Assembly (NCBI RefSeq): GCF_008831285.2
Contig: NC_045138.2
Location: forward strand, 11,236,571-11,300,570
Direction of reading: 5' to 3'
Source: Nymphaea colorata
Taxonomy: Eukaryota; Streptophyta; Magnoliopsida; Nymphaeales; Nymphaeaceae
Length of the DNA: 64,000 nucleotides
Part shown: positions 34,673 through 45,468 of the stretch, piece after piece
How positions within the stretch are numbered: position 1 is the first letter of the stretch
Layout: each line of letters opens with the position of its first letter
Notes under the pieces: model-generated
The model's input: only the letters and a program-made list of their open reading frames with translations
The model's database searches: none
Told to the model about the DNA's origin: nothing
Position numbers and translations under genes: made by a program

Positions 34673-36245
34673 AGCAAACTTACTAAAGAGCTGAACTGTG
34701 AACTCATTTTTTCTGCCAACCGTTGTGTTTTGCAGGACTTGGTGACAGGGAAGAGGATTGGGATTGGTTTGGCGTCCGATGGCCTATATTGTCTTCCCAT
34801 ACACGTGGCTACAGCTCTTGTGACAACGATCAACAAGACAGAGAAACGAAGAGAAGATTGTCTTCAGTCCTTCTTGTACTGGCATGAACGTTTTGGGCAT
34901 TTACCTTTTGGGATTTTGAAACAATTGTTCCCTGATTTGTGTTCTTCTTTGAATTTGTCCTTGATTTCCTGTGATGTGTGTCAGTTTGCCAAACATGTGA
35001 GGGCTTCGTACCCCATTTCTACTAGTTGTGTTAATGAAACTTTTTCGTTGGTTCACTTGGATGTGTGGGGGCCTTTGGGAATTCATACCCGTCAAGGTTT
35101 TCAATACTTTATCACTTTTATTTATGACTTCTCTCGGGCTACCTTTGTGTAGTTGTTAAAAGATCGCAGTGAGGTTTCTCATATCATAGAGACCTTCATT
35201 ATTCTTGTGCATACTCAATATGATGGAACTATTAAAACCTTTCGGTCTGATAATGCCCGTGAGTATATGTGTGAGTCTATTGAGGATTTTCTTTGAAAAA
35301 GGGGGATTGTTCATGAGACGTCCTGTAGTTATACCCCCCACAAAATGGGGTGGCTAAAAGGAAAAATCGCTAGCTTCTTAATGTCACCCGGGCCCTTCTG
35401 TTTCAGAGAAATCTCCCTAAACACTATTGGGGTGATGCAGTTCTTACTAGTGCGTATCTCATTAATCGCATGCCTAGTCGTGTTCTGAATGGTCGGACTC
35501 CCCATTCGCTTCTTTCCGACAGTCGTCAAGCATTTCTACTCCCCCTCGTGTTTTTGGCTGTGTGTGTTTTATACATAATCACAGTCCCAATATTAAGAAA
35601 CTTGATCCCAGGTCTATCAAAGGTGTGTTTGTTAGGTATTCCCCCACTCAGAAAGGATACAGATGTATTGACCCCACCACTGGCCGAGTCTATGTTACGA
35701 GGGATGTTACCTTCTTGGAACATGCCTCTTACTTTGGTGAGAACCCTCTTCAGGGGGAGAAGTCTGTGGTTAGGGAAGAGTATTCTCAGAGTTAGGAGCT
35801 TCAATTTACAGATTTCTTGGACTACAGAAAAGCAAAATCTCTCACTGTTTTTGATGTGCCTGAGAAGGAGGAAGTGTGTGACACTGGAATTGAGAAGGAA
35901 GGCCATCGTTTGTTTGGACGGGTCTATTCTAGACGAGGTGCTTGGCCAGAGGAGGTGACTTGTGGTGCAAGATCTACGTCCAATCCCAATGCCACTCCTT
36001 CCCTGGATGAACCAAATCCTACCTTGAAGACTCAAGATGAGGTTGAAAAGGAAAATGAAGAACTTCCCATTGCCCTGAGAAAGGGTGTCAGGTCATGTAC
36101 TCAACACCCTATTGGTAATTTTGTATCTTATTCTAGACTTGGCAAGGATTACAAGTGTTTTGTTTCTTCTCTTTCCTTGGCTGTGATTCTCATGACCGTT
36201 GCTGAAGCTCAAAGTGATTCCAAGTGGGCTGATGCTATGAAAGAA
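34673..36245 (+). pseudogene. Element A GAG-pre-integrase and integrase
   Basis: GAG-pre-integrase zinc-binding pattern (WHERFGHLPFGIL, then CDVCQFAKHVRASYP), then integrase: HLDVWGPLG with the first catalytic Asp and FRSDNAREY with the second. The ...QNGVAERK block with the catalytic Glu is degraded (near 35330-35370, HKMGWLKGK). Stops occur at 35150-35152 (TAG), near 35294 (TGA) and 36246-36248 (TAA), with at least one frameshift. The linker before RT contains LFGRVYSRRGAW and LPIALRKGVRS. Confidence 0.8.
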
Positions 36246-36248
36246 TAA

Positions 36249-37727
36249 ATGGAAGCCTTGAGAAGAAACATGACATGGGAGGTTGTGAGGATCCCTGAGG
36301 CGGCTCACTTGGTTGGATCCAAATGGGTGTATACCATCAAGTACAAACCAGATGGGAGTGTTGAAAGATATAAAGCTCGTCTTGTGGCCAAGGGGTTTAG
36401 CCACAAATATGAGATTGATTACTTGGAGACCTTTGCGTCCATTGTGAAAATGAAGACAGTCAGAGTTATTATATCCCTAGCTGTGATGAAGGAGTGGAAA
36501 ATGTACCAACTAGATGTCAGGAATGCCTTCCTCAATGGTGACCTTGAAGAAGAAGTGTATATGCATATGCCTCCAGAATATGAAGAACCAGAGAAATGTT
36601 GTAAGCTGAAAAAGGCCTTATATGGCCTCAAGCAGTCGCCCAGAGCATGGTTCGAACGACTGAGACGAGTAATGCAACATCATGGGTACAAACAAGGGAA
36701 TGGAGACCACACACTATTCGTGAAGAAAAAGGAGGGCAGAGTCACTCTTTTACTTGTCTATGTGGATGACGTGATTGTCATAGGCAATGATGAGGAGGAG
36801 ATCATCAAGTTAAAAGGATTACTGGCTACGGAATTTGATCTCAAGGATCTTGGCAAGCTGAGGTATTTCTTTGGTATTGAGATTGCTAGATCGAGTACTG
36901 GTCTTGTGCTAAACCAAAGGAAATACACGTTAGATCTGCTGGAAGAGACTGGTAAGTTGGGGTGTAGGCCTGCTTCTACACCACTTGACATCGGGCACAA
37001 GTTGAGTCTTAGGGATGGAGAGCTGCTCTGTGAAGAAGCTAAGGGAAGATATCAACGTCTGGTTGGGAAGTTGATCTACCTTACCCTCACGCGACTTGAT
37101 ATCACTTTCGCGGTCAATGTATTGAGTCAATTCATGCATGCTCCTATAGATGCACATCTGAAGGCTGTGGACAGAGTATTATGTTACTTGAAGAGAAATT
37201 CTGGTAAGGGACTCTTGTATGTAAAACAAGATACTGTAGAGGTCGAGGGATATTTCGATACAGACTGGGCAGGATGTGCTGACACCAGACGATCTACTAC
37301 AGGGTACTGTGTCTACTTGGGAGGAAATTTTATAGTATGGAGGAACAAGAGACAGGATGTATGTTCTCGATCTAGTGCAGAGGCAGAATAAAGAGCCGTT
37401 GCGATGGGAGTGTCAGAGTTACTATGGTTGAAAATATTGCTGACTGATATTGGTATAGAGATTGAAGGACCTATGAAGATGTACTGTGATAACAAGTCTG
37501 CAATCAATCTTGCCAACAACCCTGTTCTACACGATAGAACCAAACATGTTGAGATTGTTCGTCACTTTATTCGTGAAAGAATTGATGCCAAAGAGTTGAT
37601 CCTTCCGTACATGAAGTCTGAAGACCAAACAGCTGATGTTCTGACGAAGGATTTATCTTCGACTTCGTTTGAGAGAGATGTATCCAAGTTAGGCATGTTT
37701 GATATGTATGCTCAACTTGAGGGGGAG
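36249..37727 (+). pseudogene. Element A reverse transcriptase and RNase H
   Basis: A 380-codon frame (36249-37391) covers the copia RT: SKWVYTIKYKPDGSVERYKA, YQLDVRNAFLNGDLEEEVYM, LLLVYVDDVIVIGNDEEE (the YVDD active site near 36760). It then enters RNase H (GYFDTDWAGCADTRRSTTGY; the first Asp region reads FDTDW where relatives read SDADW). A TAA at 37389-37391 interrupts; the frame resumes at 37404 (SELLWLKILLTDIGIE, YCDNKSAINLANNP, HVEIVRHFIRERIDAKEL) and ends with DMYAQLEGEC across the polypurine tract. Confidence 0.88.
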
Positions 37728-37965
37728 TGTTGACGAATATTGGTGTACGGGTCCAGGCCTAGACCAGATCCAGCATGTCCTAATTAGGGCATACTTATAC
37801 CATTGTAACCCTTATCTTCTAGTTGAATGAAATCTTTAGAGAAAGAGAGTCTGGCGGTTGGGCAACCAGCTCCTCCTCATCCGTGGTTTTTTCCCTCTTG
37901 TTGAGGGTTTTTCCATGTTACATCATGATTCTCATATCCTCTTTCTCTATGCTCGTGTTTCTACA
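37728..37965 (+). repeat. Element A 3' LTR
   Basis: 238 bp, same ends as the 5' LTR, followed by TSD copy TATAC and then element B coding sequence on the minus strand. Confidence 0.92.
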
Positions 37966-37970
37966 TATAC

Positions 37971-38292
37971 AAATTCCCATATCTTTCAGTAAGCGTTTGA
38001 GCCACACTATCTCCATTGTTGTAGTTGCCATTGCACGATACTCAACTTCTGTTGATGATAGCGACACCTTATTCTGTTTCTTGCATCGCCAGGAAATTAA
38101 GGAATCACCTAAAAACACACAAAAACTAGTGGTGGAGTGCCTATTATTGGGATCTCTATCCCAATCAGCATCTGTATAAGCAACTAATTCTAATATAGAA
38201 GAGGAAGACAGAAATAGTTCTTTGTTAATCGTGTTTTTCACATAACGAACGATCCGCATTGCCGCTCCCATGTGTATTGAGGTGGGTCTTTG
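37971..38292 (-). pseudogene. Element B RNase H N-terminal part
   Basis: Continues the gag-pol frame after a TAA at 38293-38295: IHMGAAMRIVRYVKNTINKE, then VAYTDADWDRDPNNRHSTT, SWRCKKQNKVSLSSTEVEYR, and ends at KDMGI where element A interrupts. This is the connection domain and first half of copia RNase H. Confidence 0.88.
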
Positions 38293-41200
38293 TTAAAATT
38301 GGCTTATCACATGCACGACATGAGCAATGTCAGGTCTAGTGATGGAGAGGTAAGAGAGAGCACCAACTATTTGCCGAAAAGGAGTGAGATTCTCTACTAT
38401 CTCTCCATCATCAAATTTCATTTTAACTCCCAGTGCTTCTGGAGTATCCACAACTTTATCATCTAAGATACCTGTTCTATCAACTAACTCACTGGCAAAT
38501 TTCATTTGAGAAAGAAGATAACCCTGCTTGCTACAAGCAACTTCAATTCCAAGAAAATATGATAGTCTTTCCAAATCAGTCATTTGAAAACATTTCTTAA
38601 GAAAATGTTTTACCTCAATAATCCCTTCATCATCACTCCTAGTAATAACGATATCATCAACATACAATAATAAAATAATTACACCTACGGAGGTGGTTTT
38701 TACAAACATAGCAGTATCAGAGTAGCAAGATTGAAAACCTTGATTAAACATGACACTACTAAACTTGTCGAACCAGGCCTTGGGAGCTTGTTTTAAACCA
38801 CAAAGGGCTTTCTTAAGACGTAAAACTTTGTTTTGAGGTAGATCAAAACCAGGAGGAGCATTCATGAAAACTTCTTCCTGTAGGTGACCATTTAAGAAAG
38901 CATTTTTAACATCTATTTGAAAAATAGTCCAATGTTTAATAGAAGCAATGGCAATAAGGGTTCTAACAGAAGTCATGCGAGCAACAAGAGCAAAGGTTTC
39001 TTCATAATCAATCTCATATTCTTGGGCATATCCCTTGGCAACAAGTCTGACCTTATATCTTTCTAAAGTTCCATCATTTCTAGTTTTGACCTTATAGATC
39101 CATCTACAACCAATAGTCTTCTTTCCTGTTGGTAGAGAAACAATATCCCAAGTCTCATTGCTTTCAAGAGCCTTAAGCTCCAGATTCATGGCCTCAATCC
39201 AATTGGGATCTTCCTTAGCTTCAAGGTAAGAAGAAGGCTCATAAAAAGAATGGTGTGCCATAAGACAAGCTTGAAATTTTGAAGAAAAAGACTTATAAGA
39301 GACAAATCTTTGAGGAGGCCTAATGTGCCTTTGGGATCTCCTAGGAAGAGATTGATTAGTTTCTTGACTTTGGGGATCTCTTCTTCTATAAACTAAAATC
39401 TCATGAGTAGGATTATCATTGTTGACTTCTTCAATTTGTACTTCTTCAACTTTATCGGATTCATCATCATCAAAATCATCATCATCATCAATATCATTAG
39501 TCCAAAGAAAAGTATAATCTTCTAGTTTCTTGGGTTCGTTTTTAAAACCATCTTCACTTTCTAAGAAAATCACATTTCTAGAAACATACACTCTATCTCT
39601 TACAATATTATAACACCTATAACCCTTTTGAGTTTCAGAATACCCAATAAAAACACAACAAATAGCTTTGGAAGAAAGCTTATCGTCTTTGTCACTTAAC
39701 ACAAAACATTTGCAACCAAAGACTTTATTGTAATTAGGTTTAACGTGGTGAAGTTTTTCAAAAGGAGAAATATGTTTCAAAAGTTTGGAAGGCATTCTAT
39801 TAATTAAATAGGTTGAAGTTAAAACAGCCTCAGCCCAAAAGTTTTTGGGAACATTTTTGAATAAAAGAAGAGCTCTTGTTGTTTCAATAATGTGCCTATG
39901 CTTACGCTCGGCTACTCCATTTTGTTGTGGAGTGTTAGGACAAGATCTTTGATGAACAATACCTTTCTCTTTTAGAAATTGTTGAAACTCATTTGACATA
40001 AATTCTCCTCCCGAATCACTTCTAAAGACTTTGATATTTGAGCCAAATTGGGTATAGATCATATTGTAAAAATTCTTAAAGTTTTTAAAAACCTCCGATT
40101 TGTGTTTGAGAAAGTAAACCCAAGTATGTCTAGAATAATCATCAATAAAGATCACATAGTACAATAATCCTCCTTTTGACATAATAGGAGCGGGTCCCCA
40201 CACATCCAAATGCACCAAATCAAATGATTTTTGGACAATGAAATTTCTATTATCAAAAGGTAAGGCTTTCATTTTTGCCTTAATACAATCATTACAATGA
40301 AAATTCTTTTGACAAAAATTCTCCATAAAGGGAAGATGAGACATTTTTTCTAGATTTGAGTGTCCAAGTCTTTGATGCCAAGTTTGAATGTCACATCCTT
40401 TGGAGATATTGCAAGATGGTCTTGAAAGATCCAAAAACTCTATGTAGTAGAGATCATTTGTTCTAAAACCTTCCCTAATCGTCTTCTTGGATACACGGTC
40501 CTGTATCAAACATTTGTATTGTGAGAAGATTATATCAAAACCAAGGTCGGCTATTTGAGAAACGGATAATAAATTTAAGTTTAATTTAGGAATATATCTA
40601 ACATAAGGTACTTTTAGAGTTTTGGATCCAAGAGTTTGGTCAAGATTTCCAATAAAATCGATTTCAAGAGAAGTATCATCCGTCGTTTTCACAAAAGAAT
40701 AAGAATCATTTTTCGTGCATTCGGAGAGAAGGGATCCACAAGGAGTCATATGAAAAGATGCTCCCGAATCAATAATCCAAGAGTACTTACTTGAAGAAGT
40801 AGATGCCATGGTGGCGCCCAATGTTGAAGGTGTGCCTCCTCCCTTTAATAAAGGTTGAATAACTTCAATGATCTTGGGTTGAAGAGCACTCATGAGTTGA
40901 TCTAGTTGGAATGAGCTTGCATCTTTCCTTTCTTCTTGAATTGGAGCCGCAACATTGCTTCTTTTGTCAAAAAATCTAAGTTTTGGACATCTAGGCTTGG
41001 TATGTCCTTCTTGACAATGATAGCAAATAATCTTTCTTCTTGCTCCTTCATTTGTACGATTAAAGTGAGGAGGTCTATAAGGTCTCAAATGGTCCCCTGG
41101 CCTAGATGTGGCAAGAACATTATTGACTTTTTCTTTATCAAGACAAAGTTGATTTTCTTTCATTTGAAGCTCCGCAATAGCCTCATTCATAGATGATGTT

Positions 41201-41811
41201 TTAGAACGATGAAGTAAAGTGGTTTTAACACCATCAAATTCGGGTCTAAGACCTATGATAAACTTATAGAACTTGTCACGTTGTATTTGCTTTTCTCTAA
41301 GAAGAAGATCTTGCGTCCAATGTGGTTCAAAAATGCTTAATTTATCATACAATTGATCCATTTCAGCCACATACTCTTTAATGGATCTATCTCCTTGTTG
41401 GAGTTTGTGAATTTTGAGTTGAACATTATGCATATAGGCAACATCTCTCATGGTGTGAGTTTTCTTTAGATACTCCCAAGCCTTTAAGGCAGAATTTAAT
41501 TTAGAGATTTGCCCACTAGTAGCATTGTCAACACAGGTCAAGATCCAAGTAATAATCTTATGATTACCAACACTCCATTCTTCACATTTCTTATTAAATT
41601 CAGCCATAACTTTCTCTTTTTCCGTTCCATCCAATTCCATAGCTCTTCTATCAACAACTTTAGTAAGGACTAATTGTGGTTCAAGTTTTGTCCCATCAAC
41701 TAGTCCCCAAAGGCTCTTACTACGTATAAAGTGTTTCATAGTTCTATCCCATTATATATAACTTGTTGATGAGAGTTTAGGAAATGGTAGAGAAGAGACT
41801 TTGTCATCCAT
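38293..41811 (-). CDS. Element B gag-pol polyprotein (two in-frame stops)
   Basis: Copia polyprotein. The likely start is the ATG at 41809-41811 (MDDKVSSLPFPKLSSTSYI). A TAA at 41752-41754 follows after 19 codons, and the frame then stays open for about 1150 codons to a TAA at 38293-38295. Order: Gag core (MKHFIRSKSLWGLVDGTK; QGDRSIKEYVAEMDQLYDKL), an altered zinc knuckle (CYHCQEGHTKPRC, one residue short between the second Cys and His), aspartic protease (WIIDSGASFHMTP), GAG-pre-integrase (WHQRLGHSNLEKM; CNDCIKAKMKALPF), integrase with D,D,E (HLDVWGP; FRSDSGGEF; QQNGVAERKHR) and reverse transcriptase (RWIYKVKTRNDGTLERYK; LLLYVDDIVITRSDDEG). The protein is nearly complete, but the stops and the nested insertion make it defective. 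Confidence 0.9.
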
Positions 41812-42169
41812 GAGCACAATCAAGAAGGTAGATCCACTTACAAGTAATGAAGAAGCTAGCAGCCATGTGAGAAGAAGTCCACGGCAAAGGAGAAGAAACC
41901 AGTCACCCTTATTCTTGTGTAAAACTTGTATTTTTGAGATGACAAACAAATGAAGAAAACAGCCACAATCTTCACCACCAATAGAGGCCAGCAAAACAAC
42001 ACCTCAACCACAATCTTCACCACCAATAGAGGCCAGCAAAACAGTACCTTCTTGTGTCAAGAATCAGCCAGTAATAACGTCGAACACTTGGAGTGTTTTA
42101 CGGCTCCAAAGAAGGAGTAAGAGCTGAAACTTCAAACTGAAGGACAACACGATGAATAGCCAAAACGTG

Positions 42170-42181
42170 GCTCTGATACCA
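42170..42181 (-). other. Element B primer binding site
   Basis: GCTCTGATACCA on the plus strand, which is TGGTATCAGAGC on the element strand, complementary to initiator tRNA-Met and directly adjacent to the 5' LTR. Confidence 0.93.
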
Positions 42182-42654
42182 TGAAAATCAGGCCCGAAAA
42201 GACAAATACTTCAAGCAAATCAGCCTTGAAGCTTCCACCAACAAGTCAAACTCACAAGCCCTCAAACAAGAGGTGAAGAAGCACTTAAATTAATCACAAT
42301 AAGAGATACATAAAGTAGGCTAAAAAGCCATGCCAAAACAAAGGAGAAGCTGCCCTATTTATAGAGGAGAGGGCCAAAGAGAAGGAGGAGGAGGCAGTCC
42401 CAATGGCTAGAAATCTAGCCGTTGGGACTAGTCTCCCTCTAGGTAAAACAGAAAAAGGAGAGGGATAAAAGGGGAAAAACGGAAAATGAACTAAAAGAAA
42501 AGATACATGAAGAAAGTAAAGATTACATAAGTGTCCTAAGTACCCAAAAGATAATAAAATATATATATACATATAAAGCATATATTAGATGACTAATATA
42601 TGTGATATATATAAATATATATATGTATACATTTGGGATACATACATTCTAACA
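42182..42654 (-). repeat. Element B 5' LTR
   Basis: 473 bp, intact TG...CA ends. The TATA box on the minus strand is at 42356-42363 (TATAAATA). The plus strand near 42556-42630 is rich in TATATA. Confidence 0.92.
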
Positions 42655-42659
42655 CTGAT

Positions 42660-44925
42660 AGCTGTAGATCACAGACTTATCAAAAGGCATTATATAAGAA
42701 AATTTTGACAGTTGATTATAAATAGTAATCATAATAATAATAAGCAGAAGGAGGAGGAGGCTGCACACACACACATAGTGAGAGAAAGAGAGGGGAGAGA
42801 GAGAGAGAGAGAGAGAGAGGAAGGAAGAAAGAAGAAGAATGTCCAAGTCAACCAACATGTCCTCAATCTATGCACTGGCAAATTTGGAGGCCAGGGACTA
42901 GTTGGTGGACTAGCAACCAGAGCTTGCTAGTTTAACAGTATAGAATCATAGATTAAAACAAAAAAATCAATCAAAAACTAAAGAGAGAAGAACAATGAAT
43001 AAGTTTGTCCATCATTCCATTTTTCTTATCTTTTGAAACATAAGTCCATAGAATGAAAAATATGTAGTTGTTAAATCCTCATCCTACACTTATCATCTCT
43101 TTGTCCAACAAAAATGAAGTGTGTAATGATACATCATAGGATGCCCTAAAGTTTGCACGTGCATGATCGGTCTAAAAATGTGTTACATAGAAATATGAGG
43201 ACATTGCATATTGGTTAGCTTGACTAGATTGCTGAACAGTGTTTGGTAGCACAAACAGCATTATACTTTTACAGTTTTTACTAGCAGCTCTGACAAGGCC
43301 AAACAGATGCACATGAATGTAACATGTAGGTGTGTGGGGGAGAAGGAGAGTTGTACTACATCAAACTATAGCTCATGAACAAAAATAGGTATTCAAAGAC
43401 TACTTGCAGGCAACAACTTCTGGTCTAGGATAAAATGGACAAAAAATAAAATCTTGGATATGAAATAAAGAATAACTAGTTTTACATGTAAAATCTGCAA
43501 GAAAAAAAGCAGGAGTAATTTTTCTAAAAAACTCATGAGCATTTTGGATGTTGATCGCAACCAATGAAGTATCCGGAACCATGTCTGCTGACTTTAAAGA
43601 ACAAGCTCCCAACTAGACAACTGTAACAAAGGTCATACATTTAATTTTACAGAATATGACATTTCTTTGCCAATACAATAATACTTGATTCCTTCTTCAA
43701 AAGCAGAAAAAGGAAACAAACAAGAAGAACACAGGACCATATAGCTAAAGGCCCCAGCATTGGCCTCTATCGAGCTCAAATCAGTATGACAAATCCCAAA
43801 CAAGCATGTAACGAGATAAATAATTCAACACTAAATTTTCCTTTATTTTTTCAAAAGCTGGTATATGATTTTGCTTGGGTATTTTGATGAGTTGATGCAT
43901 ATGCTGATAACTCAATCTCTCAACCACAGAGGAGGATAATTGTCATTACTAGATAAGCATTTATGTTGTAAGCTATAATTTTTACATATACTTTTTTCTT
44001 TTACTTTGTGATTCACTTTAAGATGGAGAGAGAGAGAGAGAGGAACCCTGAATCGTCGATACATCCGAGATCATTTTCTGCACACGGTCCTGTGTCTGTG
44101 TGACAAGCAAAACACAGCCACACTAGTGTCATTTTATATGACAGCATTTTTCATTATAAACAAACTTTTGTGCATATTTTGTCAGTTCTTGAGTACCTTG
44201 CTCTTTTTTAATTTTCTGTCCTTTCATGTTTAACTTGGTCACACACAAAATTCCTTAGCTCTGGTCGGAAACTTCTCAAGCAAATTTTGCAAATAGCTTA
44301 ATAATATTTACCATATCAGCACATTACAAATATGAAAGTGTTTTCATGTCCATTCATTTCCTTGTACATGCATTGGCCTGTGAGGCTTTGACTAGACCTC
44401 CTTGAGCACCCCAAAAGAAAAAGCAAGATTGAATGCATTAGCCCATCCAGCAAACTCACTACTCAGGAAGCTGAGCTGTTAGTATCAAATCTCCCTCCGC
44501 TCATCTTTGGTCATTCATGAAAGCTTGGTAGAAATTAAGTGCAGGAAATTATATCTGAAGCCAGATAACTGTGCAATAGGGTACTTGTTGAACCAAAAAA
44601 AATAATAATAATAAGTGTACACCAGCATAAGTACCTAGGACAGGTTCTGTGTTTAATAAGTAGAGAAGAGAATAATTGATCCTTAAAAGTCTCTCCCAAC
44701 ATCTGTTCCACGTGCAAGAAGAGTGGTCAGTAAGAGAAGAGCAAGAAGCAGAGGTAAATTACAACTTGCACCTTTTCCCTGTTCAGGGATTTTCATACCA
44801 ATACAACTAGCTGAAATGCCTAACATGAGTTTTACAAAGATTCAAACAGAAAAATAAATTTATAAGCAACAGCCTAAAAACAGATATCTCCTGCAATTCA
44901 TTAGCAATTTGGAAACAAGGAATAC
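42660..44925. other. Probable intronic or intergenic DNA
   Basis: AT-rich, with (GA)n microsatellites at about 42792-42818 and 44024-44041. No exon with family resemblance was found. A minus-strand open stretch at about 43500-43612 (CSLKSADMVPDTSLVAIN) is the only one with ordinary protein-like composition, and it has no convincing splice boundaries. Confidence 0.35.
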
Positions 44926-45033
44926 CTGTCGAATATCAACTTTGGTCACATGGTCACAGTACTTGCTAAACCGTGTCCAGTAATTGTTCAAAAGACTCTT
45001 CCATTCAGTCATACCCGCAGAAACATTGTCCAA
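44926..45033 (-). CDS. Unidentified host exon beside element D
   Basis: A 108-nt (36-codon) stretch, open in one frame and bounded by ATCAG| on the upstream side and CAG|GTATTC on the downstream side. It encodes a protein-like segment that includes GMTEWKSLLNNYWTRF and KYCDHVTKVDIRQ. It is amphipathic and rich in Trp and charged residues; I do not recognise the family. Element D is inserted 11 bp upstream of its acceptor. It is on the same strand as the Dicer-like, ARM and mannosidase exons, but nothing links it to any of them. Confidence 0.45.
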
Positions 45034-45044
45034 CTGATGAGATG

Positions 45045-45224
45045 TGTTGCGAGAGAGAGAGAGAGGCGGCAAAACGTTGAAGTTCATTACGTGACCCTAA
45101 TCTCTATTAAGAGATTAGGGTTAGGGAAAATTACAAGAGAAGTCCACTAAAAATAACAAAACATTTAAAGAGATCCTCCCTAACTTCCTAATATTTCAGA
45201 AAACCTCTTTTTGTAACTTTAACA
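45045..45224 (-). repeat. Element D 3' LTR
   Basis: 180 bp. Its element-strand 3' end is a CT repeat (GCCGCCTCTCTCTCTCTCGCAACA region), which lies just upstream of the splice acceptor of the exon at 44926-45033. An inverted repeat, CCCTAATCTC...GAGATTAGGG, lies at about 45092-45121. Confidence 0.93.
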
Positions 45225-45468
45225 CTCCCCCTCAAGCTGGAGCATATATATCAATCATGCTCAGCTTGTTACAACATCTCAGGAAATCGCCTATGGGAAG
45301 AGCTTTAGTGAGAATATCTGCTGCCTGATCTTCTGAGGAGACATGAATAGTGCTAACAATTCTTCCTTGAAGTAAGTCCCGAATATAGTGGCAATCCACT
45401 TCAATGTGTTAAGTCCTCTCATGGAAGACAGGATTGTTAGCGATATATGTAGCTGCCTTGTTGTCACA
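45225..45468 (-). pseudogene. Element D RNase H tail after the nonsense codon
   Basis: In the same frame as the large ORF: CDNKAATYIANNPVFHERT, a second TAA at 45409-45411, then HIEVDCHYIRDLLQGRIVST, QAADILTKALPIGDF and a natural stop before the polypurine tract. The conserved Tyr and Lys codons at the two stops have each become TAA. Confidence 0.88.

Larger units (their letters stand above)
32440..37965 (+). mobile_element. Family A copia element A, nested in B
   Basis: Complete copia element, 5526 bp. 5' LTR 32440-32680, PBS 32681-32692 (TGGTATCAGAGC), polypurine tract TTGAGGGGGAG just before the 3' LTR at 37728-37965. The TSD is GATAC (32435-32439) against TATAC (37966-37970), one mismatch. 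The interrupted reading frame of element B gives an independent check on the site. The LTRs differ by about 10 substitutions and a 3-bp indel over about 240 bp. The coding region has several stops and a frameshifting duplication, so it is not autonomous. Confidence 0.92.
31704..42654 (-). mobile_element. Copia element B (with nested element A)
   Basis: Complete LTR retrotransposon on the minus strand. The LTRs are 31704-32175 and 42182-42654, with the PBS complement at 42170-42181 and the polypurine tract complement at 32176-32184. A perfect 5-bp TSD, CTGAT, lies at 31699-31703 and 42655-42659. Its own length, without the nested element, is about 5.4 kb. Aligned by eye, its LTRs differ by 8 substitutions and one 1-base indel over about 472 bp. 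Element A is inserted in its RNase H region. It lies in or next to an intron of the Dicer-like fragment, in the same transcriptional orientation. Confidence 0.92.

Noticed and set aside
33972-37000. Minus-strand frames of 60-169 codons under element A
   Set aside because: Antisense shadows of the plus-strand gag-pol.
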